From positions 133,677 through 197,676 of the forward strand of contig JAEWKA010000007.1 in the NCBI GenBank assembly GCA_023386265.1: a stretch of DNA of 64,000 bases, read 5' to 3'. Each line of letters starts with the position of its first letter. The stretch's first letter is position 1. The translations under genes were made by a program, and so were the position numbers. The notes below the pieces were generated by a model. The model was not told the DNA's origin. It worked only from the letters and a program-made list of their open reading frames with translations, and did not search any database. The DNA is from Bacillota bacterium (GTDB lineage: Bacteria > Bacillota > Clostridia > Oscillospirales > Oscillospiraceae). Below are positions 1 through 7,626 of this stretch, piece by piece.

Positions 1-616
1 GCCCAGAGACAACATCGCCTTTTCGAGAAAACGTTTTTCCTGAAAAACCATCTTTGAGTTTAACATACATGCTTGATTCATCATGAACAAAGAAAATTGT
101 TTTATATCCGGGATGATTTTGTTGATAGATGGGAATCTTTTCTTTATGATTTTCAATTATTCGTATGAAGTTGTCTCGATAATATATATAATTATGGTCC
201 TTATCCGTAGGCAGCTTTGTGTTGGCGTTAATTATTATTTTCCCGTTTGGCGGCAATATGTCTAAAATCCCTTTGTCTTTCAGTTCACGAATTAATTCGC
301 TTTCACGTACACGGAGAGGGTGTATTGACTTACCAGTTGATTTGTCGATGTGCTCGTTATCGTCAACTCGCATTACTTCCATCATCAACTTGAGTTCATT
401 GTTATAATAATCCGGTGGAGGCGCGTCTTTGCCAGAGCTATTATGCCATTTTGCCCAATGCTCATCATCACAGATGCTTTTAAAAATTTGCTTAACAATG
501 CTTGTTTTCGGTAAATATAATGGATGACTGAAACACGAATTATATTGAGAATTAGAAGATAACCGAAATGACTCAAGGATGTTTTCTTCATAATTAAAGT
601 GTTCTTTAATCATCAT
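1..616 (-). CDS. Partial unknown protein, runs off the left edge
   Basis: The minus strand is open from an ATG at 616 to the window edge (about 205 codons, no stop). A GGAG six bases before the ATG supports the start. The protein begins MMIKEHFNYEENILESF and is rich in charged and aromatic residues. I see no signal peptide, membrane segment or catalytic motif that I recognise. It lies 150 bp downstream of the FRG-domain gene on the same strand, so the two may be cotranscribed. The low-GC composition matches the neighbouring accessory DNA and differs from the core genes after 13 kb. Function unknown; the remainder lies outside the window. Confidence 0.6.
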   Translation of the reverse strand, partial: MMIKEHFNYEENILESFRLSSNSQYNSCFSHPLYLPKTSIVKQIFKSICDDEHWAKWHNSSGKDAPPPDYYNNELKLMMEVMRVDDNEHIDKSTGKSIHPLRVRESELIRELKDKGILDILPPNGKIIINANTKLPTDKDHNYIYYRDNFIRIIENHKEKIPIYQQNHPGYKTIFFVHDESSMYVKLKDGFSGKTFSRKGDVVSG

Positions 617-766
617 TATGTGCTCCGTCTTTCGCTTCTTATCAAGATTTTTAATAAGGTAAGAAACTTCTCTGAGATATTAAAGGTTTATTGTGATATT
701 ATAGGAATGTTTTAAAACAAAAAATAAAAACATATTAGTGCAACCCGTATATACAATATCAAAATG

Positions 767-1942
767 TTAAAAAGTTGTAACTTTTGAGCGCTCCCTTAAG
801 TAGTTTGCAACTTTATCAACTTCAGGAAACAACGATGCTTCATGTATACCTAATTGCTCAAGCTCTTCAAGTATACTTTCTTGGTTTCGAATAGTTAAAA
901 TTTTACAACTTATATTACCAATTTTATCATATGCCTCGCGTTCATTATTGCTTAATCCGCTTAAAATAAAAGCGCCGTCTTGCTTGAGAATTCTGCCATT
1001 AGATTTATTCGGCTGAACTATCAAGGGCCTTAGTAAATCAATTGGTTTAATTTCTCGTTTAAAAGAGGGAGCTTCCGTTGTTATTTCGTGGTAGAAATGT
1101 TCAACCACGTCATTCATATATCGAGAGCCACCTCTAATTTGGATAAAATTATCTTCGTTGATTCTATCATTGCATTGTTCATATAATTGCAGTTTATCTT
1201 TGTTGCTAAATTTAGGCAAACAGGCAAGCATAAGAGCTTTATCGCTATCAGCATAAGCAATATCATTTTTTAACACAGGAAAGATGTATACCGTTCCTTG
1301 CCGTGAAGGTGAGCTCTTACTTGCACCAAAATCTTTACAAGCGAAGTATAAAGCTACAAGTGGATTAGAAGTAATATCTAAAAGTCTTGTTGGGCAACCA
1401 TAATGTTGCATCATTACAAGTTTATCAAGATGTGAAGAATATTGGAATTTCTCCGGGCAACGTACCATTATTTCGTGATAGAAATAGTCTTCTTTTTGCC
1501 AATTGTTATCACGAAAAACACTTGGCCCCAACAGATAACTTGAACGATACAGTCCTCTGTAAAAAAACTCACAATGATTTTCAATTACTTGGGGAAAATT
1601 GTTTATATTATAATTGGTTTTTATATTCTTATTAATATTTTGTAAAAATGCTTGTTCATCATCAAAGTCAAGTAATGATGTTAATTTGCTCAGGTGCTCT
1701 GCATTATTTGCTTTGTAATAGTTATTGATGTATTTTAGATATTTTTGTTTATCTTCGGCATCAATAGATAATTTATTCATGTACTTTTCATTAATAATGC
1801 TTTTATAAGTATCTATATTTTGCATGAATTGCAGTTCATCGTCTTCAGACGATTTTATCAAAGTACTATATGCACATTCTTTTGATATCAACTGAATTGT
1901 TGATATGTAATCAACGACATTATCGATAACGGTATTAGACAT
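767..1942 (-). CDS. FRG domain-containing protein
   Basis: A 391-residue cytoplasmic protein with the hallmarks of the FRG family: an FYRG motif near residue 128 that names the domain, then HYGCPTRLLDITSNPL followed by ALYFACK around 180-200. The N-terminal 110 residues are helical, charged and unassigned. FRG proteins have no settled biochemical role but are frequent in prophages, islands and defence-gene neighbourhoods. Here the gene stands just outside the tRNA-Pro island and upstream of an unknown gene in the same direction, in AT-rich DNA. Family assignment is firm from the motifs; a defence or toxin role is inference only. Confidence 0.85.
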   Translation of the reverse strand: MSNTVIDNVVDYISTIQLISKECAYSTLIKSSEDDELQFMQNIDTYKSIINEKYMNKLSIDAEDKQKYLKYINNYYKANNAEHLSKLTSLLDFDDEQAFLQNINKNIKTNYNINNFPQVIENHCEFFYRGLYRSSYLLGPSVFRDNNWQKEDYFYHEIMVRCPEKFQYSSHLDKLVMMQHYGCPTRLLDITSNPLVALYFACKDFGASKSSPSRQGTVYIFPVLKNDIAYADSDKALMLACLPKFSNKDKLQLYEQCNDRINEDNFIQIRGGSRYMNDVVEHFYHEITTEAPSFKREIKPIDLLRPLIVQPNKSNGRILKQDGAFILSGLSNNEREAYDKIGNISCKILTIRNQESILEELEQLGIHEASLFPEVDKVANYLRERSKVTTF

Positions 1943-2174
1943 AGATAATCCTCATTTCTTTTAGAAGCACATGTTTATCTTCAATTTAATAGATTTATTT
2001 GAAAATAGATAACAAATATCGACATTATCTTATATAAAAATGGATAATTTGACCATACGCTAAAACAAATTAACAGTCAATACATAATTTAATATTTAAA
2101 TATTAAATTATCCAATTATAAGTGATACTAAAAAGCTTTACTCTAACATCTGCGCTCAAAATGGCCAGAAACTA

Positions 2175-2219
2175 GTAAAATAACAATCCCCCAGCTATGC
2201 TGGAGGATTGTTATTTTAC
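2175..2219. terminator. Long hairpin terminator
   Basis: A 15-bp perfect inverted repeat (2175-2189 with 2205-2219) extended by an inner CCAGC/GCTGG pairing. The outer arms are A/T-rich on both sides, so it could terminate transcription in either direction. It lies between the FRG gene promoter region and the tRNA-derived repeat. Confidence 0.65.
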
Positions 2220-2246
2220 ATATCTAAACTCTTAAAATAAATGACA

Positions 2247-2289
2247 AATCCGAACCCATCACCGATTTGTATGATGTGGTTCGGATTAT
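2247..2289 (-). terminator. Probable ancestral terminator of tRNA-Pro
   Basis: The inverted repeat AATCCGAACC/GGTTCGGATT encloses a loop of about 20 nt with a further CATC/GATG pairing. Read on the minus strand it lies directly after the duplicated tRNA 3' end and is followed by TTTGTCATTTATTTT. It probably ended the tRNA-Pro transcript before the island inserted (inference). Confidence 0.45.
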
Positions 2290-2296
2290 CATTGTT

Positions 2297-2332
2297 TGGT
2301 CCGAGTGACATGACTTGAACATGCGGCCTCTT
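2297..2332. repeat. Left attachment repeat (tRNA-Pro 3' end copy)
   Basis: Thirty-six bases identical to 13135-13170, the 3' part of the tRNA-Pro(GGG) gene from the CCA end through the T arm into the anticodon stem. Identity stops at both ends. This is the direct repeat expected when a tyrosine-recombinase element integrates at a tRNA 3' end. Confidence 0.85.
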
Positions 2333-2500
2333 ACCCCAGTCTGCCCAGACTCATGTGATTTTGTGTTGTTGACTGTTACTATGAATTACTGAATATGCAA
2401 ATATGCCAAAGGAACAAAAACAAATGGAAAAATATTAATTGTGTGTATATTTCGGTATTAAAAACGATCACAAATGGTGAAGAATTTACTCAAAGATTTA

Positions 2501-2530
2501 GGCCGCGCGCAACAAAGGTTGCGCGCGGCC
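2501..2530. repeat. GC-rich perfect hairpin
   Basis: A perfect 13-bp inverted repeat (2501-2513 and 2518-2530) with a 4-nt AAAG loop in otherwise AT-rich DNA. It is followed by TTTACAC rather than a long T run. It sits between the attachment repeat and the first replicon promoter, and could be a terminator insulating the element or a single-strand origin. Undecided. Confidence 0.5.
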
Positions 2531-2560
2531 TTTACACTAGGTGTTACTTAAAAGTACTCC

Positions 2561-2589
2561 TTGACAACAATAGAAACACTTGGTAATAT
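2561..2589 (+). promoter_or_regulatory. Sigma-A promoter of the replicon operon
   Basis: TTGACA (2561-2566), a 17-bp spacer and TAATAT (2584-2589). It is followed by the AGGAGG site at 2599-2604 of the RHH gene. Both hexamers are at or near consensus with ideal spacing. Confidence 0.8.
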
Positions 2590-2612
2590 GTGCTTATAGG
2601 AGGTGCACACCT

Positions 2613-2855
2613 ATGCCTACAACAAATAAAAGAGTAAATCTAACCCTTACAGATGATGTATATGAGAGGCTCCAAAACTACAAAAAAAAGAGCGGTCTGT
2701 CAAGTGATGCAACAGCCTGCTTGCAACTAGTAAACCTACAGTTACAAGCACAAGAGGCCAATGAACAGCTGTTAAAAATCATTAGAACTATACCCGAAGA
2801 TCAACTAAAGACCATATCATCAGAAGGATTCAGATTCCTCAAAGAAAAGAAATAA
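2613..2855 (+). CDS. Ribbon-helix-helix (CopG-like) regulator
   Basis: An 80-residue protein whose first 45 residues (KRVNLTLTDDVYERLQNYKKKSGLS) fit a ribbon-helix-helix DNA-binding fold: one beta strand and two helices. The second half is a helical tail. ATG 2613 is chosen over the upstream TTG because a full AGGAGG lies nine bases before it. It has a near-consensus promoter and is the first gene before the origin and rep, the usual position of copy-number or autoregulatory proteins in small plasmids. The likely role is repression of the replicon operon (inference). Confidence 0.65.
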   Translation: MPTTNKRVNLTLTDDVYERLQNYKKKSGLSSDATACLQLVNLQLQAQEANEQLLKIIRTIPEDQLKTISSEGFRFLKEKK

Positions 2856-2858
2856 AAA

Positions 2859-2901
2859 GACTGACAGCGTTTTCATCTTGGCGGACGTAACGCTGGCAGT
2901 C
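2859..2901. repeat. Imperfect hairpin upstream of the origin
   Basis: Thirteen-base arms (2859-2871 and 2889-2901) with one mismatch and a 17-nt loop. It follows the RHH stop codon directly. It could terminate the RHH transcript or be part of the replication origin; there is no clear T run. Confidence 0.5.
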
Positions 2902-2987
2902 TCGGACACATCAACCACAACAAGGGCGGTTTCTGCGTATTTTTATTATACTGCGGTTATCTCCTTTGTGCAAGCTCATTCTATACG

Positions 2988-3014
2988 GTGCCTGGCCTAG
3001 TATTACCCAGGCAC
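2988..3014 (+). other. Rolling-circle origin stem-loop with TAGTATTAC
   Basis: An 8-bp perfect stem, GTGCCTGG (2988-2995) with CCAGGCAC (3007-3014), presents an 11-nt loop CCTAGTATTAC. The last nine loop bases, TAGTATTAC (2998-3006), are the conserved nonanucleotide type of circovirus-like origins, where Rep nicks before the final AC. Two GTAGCA copies one base apart (3019-3024, 3026-3031) lie beside it and could be Rep-binding iterons. The rep gene starts 41 bp downstream. The sequence match is direct; function is inferred. Confidence 0.8.
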
Positions 3015-3054
3015 TTCAGTAGCATGTAGCAAAACATAATAAAAAGGAGTTTTA

Positions 3055-4017
3055 ATGAAAAACAGAAAGGATACCCAATCCCGCAAATGGAACATTACTA
3101 TTAACAATCCTCAGGAAAAAGAGCTTGCCCATGATAAGATAATAAAGATACTGAATGAATTAAAGTCCATACGATATTTCTGCATGGCTGATGAAATGGG
3201 CGAAACATATCACACACATATCTATGTTGTATTTAATAAACCTGTACGTTTCTCTACTTTAAAGAATCGCTTTGAAGAAGCCCATATTGAAATGGCGCGT
3301 GGTACCTCGGAAGAAAATCGTGAATACATAAGAAAGTCTGGTAAATGGCAGGACGATGAAAAACATGAAACCAGTATACCAGATACTTTTGAAGAATACG
3401 GAGAAATACCAGAGGAACATCAGGGAGAACGTTCTGATCTAGCATACCTACTTGAGCTAATCAGGGCAGGAAATAGCAACTATGAAATAATTGATATGGT
3501 TCCCGATTACCTATTCAGTATTGATAAAATCGAACGGGCACGTCAAATGCTGAAAGCTGAAGAAAACAAAGATGTTTTCCGTATGTTGCATGTTACTTAT
3601 ATATGGGGCAGGACGGGTACAGGCAAGACACGCAGCGTAATGGAACAATACGGTTATACAAATGTTTACCGCGTGACAGAATATACACACCCATTTGACA
3701 GCTATGCCGGAGAAAATGTTATTATCTTTGACGAGTTCAGAAGCCAGATGAAAATCGGTGATATGCTTAATTATCTTGACGGCTACCCGCTAACCCTCCC
3801 TTGCAGATATGCAAACCGTCAAGCATGTTATACGAAAGTATATATCATCTCAAATATCCCCTTAGAAGACCAATATCAACAAGTGCAAATGGAACAAAAA
3901 ACTACATGGGAGGCCTTTCTCCGTAGAATAAATGAAGTCGTAAAGTTTCCAAACAAAGTGACGTTTACCGAAGTTCCAAATGATGAAGCATGCCCCTTTG
4001 AAGAACTGCCGCTATAG
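3055..4017 (+). CDS. CRESS-DNA-type Rep: HUH endonuclease plus SF3 helicase
   Basis: A 320-residue replication initiator with every motif of eukaryotic CRESS-virus Reps in order. Motif I is WNITINNP (12-19), motif II HTHIYVVF with the metal-binding H53 and H55, and motif III YIRK with nicking Tyr91 and Lys94. Walker A is GRTGTGKT (165-172), Walker B VIIFDEF (212-218), and motif C IISN (264-267). It would nick the TAGTATTAC loop just upstream, stay bound to the 5' end and unwind the replicon. An AAGGAG precedes the ATG. Related Reps are known on bacterial plasmids and integrated elements thought ancestral to such viruses. The reading frame is intact although the neighbouring integrase is broken. 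Confidence 0.88.
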   Translation: MKNRKDTQSRKWNITINNPQEKELAHDKIIKILNELKSIRYFCMADEMGETYHTHIYVVFNKPVRFSTLKNRFEEAHIEMARGTSEENREYIRKSGKWQDDEKHETSIPDTFEEYGEIPEEHQGERSDLAYLLELIRAGNSNYEIIDMVPDYLFSIDKIERARQMLKAEENKDVFRMLHVTYIWGRTGTGKTRSVMEQYGYTNVYRVTEYTHPFDSYAGENVIIFDEFRSQMKIGDMLNYLDGYPLTLPCRYANRQACYTKVYIISNIPLEDQYQQVQMEQKTTWEAFLRRINEVVKFPNKVTFTEVPNDEACPFEELPL

Positions 4018-4034
4018 CTCAAAGGAGGCTGCAA

Positions 4035-4295
4035 ATGATAGAAAACACCGAAACGAATATAGTTTCACTTAATGGTTATCCAGATTTGCTTGATACAAAA
4101 CAAGTTCAGCAAGTCTTGGGTCTAGGTCGTAGCATAGTATATATGCTTATCCGTAACGGCGAAATCAGGCACATGAAGATTCACGGCAAAATCAGAATAC
4201 CTCGCCGCTATCTGGTGGAATACATCAATACTATATGGTATTCTGAAAACAATACAACAGACGCAGGGAAATTATCTGTAATGAAGGAGGTCTAA
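4035..4295 (+). CDS. Excisionase-like helix-turn-helix protein
   Basis: An 86-residue protein with a MerR/excisionase-type winged helix: LLDTKQVQQVLGLGRSIVYM then RNGEIRHMKIHGKIRIPR at about residues 18-58. Such proteins bind element ends and steer the tyrosine recombinase toward excision. It has its own AAAGGAGG site, starts 17 bp after rep and ends 2 bp before the integrase ATG, so rep-xis-int form one transcript. The reading frame is complete. Confidence 0.8.
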   Translation: MIENTETNIVSLNGYPDLLDTKQVQQVLGLGRSIVYMLIRNGEIRHMKIHGKIRIPRRYLVEYINTIWYSENNTTDAGKLSVMKEV

Positions 4296-4297
4296 TA

Positions 4298-5418
4298 ATG
4301 ACTTTTACAGGCTCCCTGCAAATAAAGGGAAACAAATACTATACCGTAATATTTATGCCCGATACTAAAACATACGAATGGAAATCTACAGGAATATCAG
4401 TACTTGAACCAGACGGCAAAGGCAAAGCAAAAAACCGAAAAGAAGCTGAAAAAGCACTCCGTGACCGCATAAAGGCACATGAGGAAAATCGTACCGCAAA
4501 CACGCATGTGTTATTTGTTGATTGGTTAAAAAACTGGCTTTTGAACGTTGCGCCGAAACAGGTGACAACAAGCACTCTGGAGGGCTACAAGCTGTACATG
4601 GATAAACACATAGTTCCTTACTTTGCACCGCTCAAGCTCAAACTAGAACAAGTAACGGTGGTGCATATACAAGGTTACTTTGATGCAAAAAGCAGCTGCC
4701 TTACTGCCAGTAGTTTAAGAAAGCACCGTGTAGTAATCAATCAGGCGTTGTCTGACGCGTGTATTAAACAGCTTATACCGTATAACCCTTGCACATGGGT
4801 GAAATTGATACAGCGCGATGAAGACAGGTTTCACGGTGATGCCTATACCGCAGAAGAAGCTAAAAAACTGCTATCTGTGTTAGACAATGACGAGTTAAAG
4901 CCTGCTGTGTTTCTGGCTCTGTTTACTGGGTTACGCAGAAGCGAAGTCCTCGGACTGAAATGGGATAGCATTGATTTTGAGAAGAACACGATATCCATCC
5001 GTAACACCGTGGTAAAGGTCACTACCGTTATTGAGCGTCAAGCCACAAAGAACAAGGAAAGCCGCGCCGTTATTCCGCTGTTGCCGCCAGTTAAAGAGTA
5101 CCTTTTACAATTGCGCCGACAACAAGAAGCCAATAAAGATGATTTGGGAGAAACTTATACAAACACCGAATACGTCTGTGTATGGCCTGACGGCAAGCCA
5201 TTCGACCCCGACTATGTGACACATCATTTTGCGCTGCTTCTCAAAAACAAAGGATTGCGTCATATTCGGTTTCACGATTTGCGGCATACATGCGCTACGC
5301 TATATCCTGTATCAGGCTGAATTCAAACAGGGTAGCGGGGTATATGAGGTTTGCAAGACGAGTTATAGCACTACATATTTCTGCTATGGATAGGAAAGTG
5401 CTAAGGCAAAAAGGGTAA
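4298..5418 (+). pseudogene. Tyrosine recombinase (integrase), frameshifted
   Basis: The open frame (4298-5320, 340 aa) has an N-terminal arm-binding region, a core-binding domain (about 70-160) and most of the catalytic domain: Arg213 in TGLRRSE, Lys243, and HDLRH with His326/Arg329. It then breaks at about 5300. Two single-base insertions (in CC near 5303 and GGG near 5331) would restore a tail reading LYQAEFKQVAGYMRF and ending at 5418. Even when repaired, the GH box reads RF and the Tyr nucleophile position reads Ser. The enzyme should be inactive, which would freeze the element in the chromosome. The first 330 residues are otherwise well preserved, so decay seems recent. Confidence 0.8.
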
Positions 5419-5461
5419 AAAAATACCAGGGTCAGCTGCAAACCCCGGATCTCTCTCAGTA

Positions 5462-5539
5462 CTACTTACTACTGGTATGACTCTCATCTTCATTACCGAA
5501 GATTAAATCGTCAACGTCTTGCATATTAAATTTAAACAT
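5462..5539 (-). CDS. Possible 25-residue acidic peptide
   Basis: ATG 5539 is preceded by AAAGGAGAA at ideal spacing and opens a 25-codon frame, MFKFNMQDVDDLIFGNEDES..., ending in TAG. It is acidic after the first five residues. It has no recognisable family and no membrane segment. It lies downstream of the cold-shock gene and its terminator. The strong ribosome site is the only positive evidence. Confidence 0.35.
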   Translation of the reverse strand: MFKFNMQDVDDLIFGNEDESHTSSK

Positions 5540-5601
5540 TAATTCTCCTTTCTGCTTAACTAAATAATAATAACTAAGTCAATGGTTCTTCTTGGAGACA
5601 A

Positions 5602-5633
5602 AAAAGAGCCCTCCTAAACAGGACGGCTCTTTT
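5602..5633 (-). terminator. Terminator of the cold-shock gene
   Basis: AAAAGAGCC/GGCTCTTTT arms with inner pairing, 12 bp past the csp stop codon. Confidence 0.75.
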
Positions 5634-5644
5634 GAACCTCAAAT

Positions 5645-5866
5645 CTAGGCTACACGCACATTGATTGCACGCAGTTTCTTGCGATCCTTCGGATCGAGTT
5701 CAGTATCATAAGAAACCTTCTGTCCTTCGTCCAGATTCTTGCGACCAAATGACGAAGCTGAGACAATCGAGGAGAAATGAACAAAAACATCATCTCCACC
5801 ATCATCGTTTGATATAAAGCCGAAACCCTTATCACTATTGAACCATTTTACAGTACCGTTATTCAT
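5645..5866 (-). CDS. Cold-shock protein (CspA family)
   Basis: A 73-residue OB-fold nucleic-acid chaperone of standard length. RNP1 is KGFGFI (residues 14-19) and RNP2 VFVHF (27-31), with MNNGTVKWFNSDKGFGFI at the start. It melts RNA structure and supports translation in the cytoplasm. AGGAGG lies upstream, and a TTGACA at 5924-5929 (complement) could be the -35 of its promoter. A terminator follows. It sits between the decayed integrase and the phage genes on the opposite strand, so it is either island cargo or a phage moron. Confidence 0.92.
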   Translation of the reverse strand: MNNGTVKWFNSDKGFGFISNDDGGDDVFVHFSSIVSASSFGRKNLDEGQKVSYDTELDPKDRKKLRAINVRVA

Positions 5867-6039
5867 ACAGGTACCTCCTTTATGATGTTATCCCGGCAAT
5901 ATAAAACAAAAATCACAGGCCATTTGTCAAAACGAGATGACAAAAACCTGCGATACAAATAATCATACATTCGAAACACAACTTTAGTATATTCCATTGT
6001 ATCTGAAATAGCAACAACTATATTTTGGGAAGTGATAAA

Positions 6040-6447
6040 TTGAATACAAAAGAGTGGCTCAACAGAGCCAGAACGTTAGACAAAGAAATCGATGCGCTTG
6101 AGTCAGCAAGGGTAAAAGCAATGGAAAGATGTTTGTCTATAACTGCAAAACCCCGTGACATAGTTGTTAGTGGTGGGGTATCTGATCAGGACAGCAGGCT
6201 TGTAGCTTATGCGGATCTGTCACGACAGATTGATGAAATGGTGGATAAGCTTTGTGATACAAAGACCGAAATTCTTAAAGCTATACAGACAGTAGATGAT
6301 GGTACACTTCGGACACTCCTTGTTGAAAGGTACATAAATATCAAGACATGGGAGCAGATAGCGGTGGATATGAATAAGTCGTATCAGTGGGTCTGCGAGC
6401 TTCATGGAAGAGCACTCGAAAAAGTCCTGTTACTTGATGGTAATTGA
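6040..6447 (+). CDS. Phage sigma-70-like / ArpU-type late regulator
   Basis: A 135-residue helical protein. Residues about 90-130 (LLVERYINIKTWEQIAVDMNKSYQWVCELHGRALEKV) form a sigma region-4-like helix-turn-helix. This architecture (coiled N-terminus plus region 4) is typical of phage proteins that switch on late transcription just upstream of the packaging genes. TTG 6040 is chosen because GGGAAGTG lies five bases before it; the in-frame TTG at 6025 has no comparable site. Methylase, TerS and TerL follow on the same strand. Confidence 0.65.
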   Translation: MNTKEWLNRARTLDKEIDALESARVKAMERCLSITAKPRDIVVSGGVSDQDSRLVAYADLSRQIDEMVDKLCDTKTEILKAIQTVDDGTLRTLLVERYINIKTWEQIAVDMNKSYQWVCELHGRALEKVLLLDGN

Positions 6448-6485
6448 TACTTGTTCTGTGGTATCGTGTAAACTGGAAATAGTAA

Positions 6486-6516
6486 AAGACGCCAGCGGGT
6501 TACCGTGAGGCGTCTT
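6486..6516 (+). terminator. Hairpin after the sigma-like gene
   Basis: AAGACGCC/GGCGTCTT with a 15-nt loop, followed by ATCTATTTAT. It separates the regulator from the methylase. Confidence 0.55.
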
Positions 6517-6563
6517 ATCTATTTATCTGCTTATTTCAGCGAGAGGAAATCATTATTAACAGC

Positions 6564-7304
6564 ATGGTTCAGCAAAATCAAATTTGGCAACTTGGAAGAC
6601 ACAGGCTTATGTGCGGCGACAGCACAGATATCGGCAATATACAGAGGCTTATTAATGGAGAGAATATTCAGATGATCATGACGGATCCTCCGTACAAAAT
6701 GGAATACTCAGGAGGCGGATGCTTTCAAAGGGAGACTCAAAATGTAAGAAAACGAATTGCCGACATGATAGATTTCAATGCACAGACAATCAAGTTTTAT
6801 CGGGATTTGGATATACCGTCTCTATATATCTTTACCTCAAAAACCCTTGTGCGCGATTATCTAAATATTTTTGAAGACTATAACAGCAATATTCTTGTTT
6901 GGTGTAAGACAAACCCTACGCCGTTTGTCAACAGCACTTTCCTTCCTGATCTTGAATACCTGATGTTCTTTTCGAAGCCAGGTAAGAAAATCTGGAATAA
7001 AGGTCTTAAACCAATGACGCTTTACAGTAGGTACTACATATCGGCAAAGGAAGAGGGCAGGCGAGGAGTCGGTGATCTACATCCGACTATGAAGCCGCTT
7101 AAGCTTCTTGAAAACAAGATTCTTGTTTCAAGCACGCCGGGCGGCGGTGTGTTTGATGGATTCGGTGGCTCTGGCAGCACGCTTATTGCTTGTGAAAATA
7201 CAGGCCGCGCATGCTACATGATGGAGTATGAGCCACAATACTGCGACGTTGTAATTAACCGGTGGGAACGCATGACGGGGGGCAAGGCAAAGCGAGTAGC
7301 ATAG
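6564..7304 (+). CDS. Phage DNA methyltransferase (N6-A or N4-C, beta class)
   Basis: A 246-residue SAM-dependent methylase with catalytic DPPY at 41-44 and the SAM-binding motif FDGFGGSGST near 197-206. The order (DPPY first) marks the beta group. The opening IWQLGRHRLMCGDST is the linker that, in many phage homologues, follows an N-terminal ParB-like domain. That domain is absent here, so the gene is either a short natural form or has lost its front. A weak GAGAGG lies rather far (about 18 bp) from the ATG, consistent with 5' damage. It is next to the terminase genes, where such orphan methylases protect phage DNA. Confidence 0.85.
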   Translation: MVQQNQIWQLGRHRLMCGDSTDIGNIQRLINGENIQMIMTDPPYKMEYSGGGCFQRETQNVRKRIADMIDFNAQTIKFYRDLDIPSLYIFTSKTLVRDYLNIFEDYNSNILVWCKTNPTPFVNSTFLPDLEYLMFFSKPGKKIWNKGLKPMTLYSRYYISAKEEGRRGVGDLHPTMKPLKLLENKILVSSTPGGGVFDGFGGSGSTLIACENTGRACYMMEYEPQYCDVVINRWERMTGGKAKRVA

Positions 7305-7408
7305 AGCACTCAACAAATAATGAAACGCGGGTAAAATCCCGTTGCCATCTATTCGCATAGAATAAATAGGCATATGTGTATGCATACCGAATTAGAGGAG
7401 GTGCTCAT

Positions 7409-7564
7409 ATGTTGTGTGGCATATTATTAGCACTTTTGTGCTGCTGCAATACTCGTAATAGTTGCTGCTGCAATCGTAACTGTTGCTCCAATAACTGTAA
7501 TCGTAACTGCGGCTGCAGCTGTAGACGTGATTGTTGTTGCAGACGTGATTGTTGTTACAGATAA
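7409..7564 (+). CDS. 51-residue cysteine-rich peptide (18 Cys)
   Basis: ATG 7409 follows a near-perfect AGAGGAGGTG site. The peptide starts MLCGILLALLCCC and continues with CCCNRN, CNRNC, CSCRRDCCC and RRDCCYR units: 18 Cys of 51 residues, the rest almost all Asn, Arg and Asp. The hydrophobic start could be a short membrane or secretion segment. A strong terminator follows, making a one-gene unit inside the packaging cluster. The Cys blocks suggest metal clustering or dense disulfides; no known family is recognised. Low-complexity coding is a caveat, but the ribosome site, intact frame and terminator all argue for a real gene. Confidence 0.6.
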   Translation: MLCGILLALLCCCNTRNSCCCNRNCCSNNCNRNCGCSCRRDCCCRRDCCYR

Positions 7565-7585
7565 ATATGATTTGAGTTTAAAATG

Positions 7586-7626
7586 AAAGAGTGAGAGGCG
7601 GCTGACGAAGCCGTCTCTCACTCTTT
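7586..7626 (+). terminator. Strong terminator after the Cys-rich gene
   Basis: Eighteen-base arms (7586-7603 and 7609-7626) with one G-T pair and a 5-nt loop. A-rich before and T-rich at the end of the right arm. Confidence 0.75.

Noticed and set aside
2395..2586. 63-codon plus-strand ORF upstream of the RHH gene
   Set aside because: It spans the perfect 13-bp GC hairpin, has no ribosome site and ends over the promoter of the real gene.
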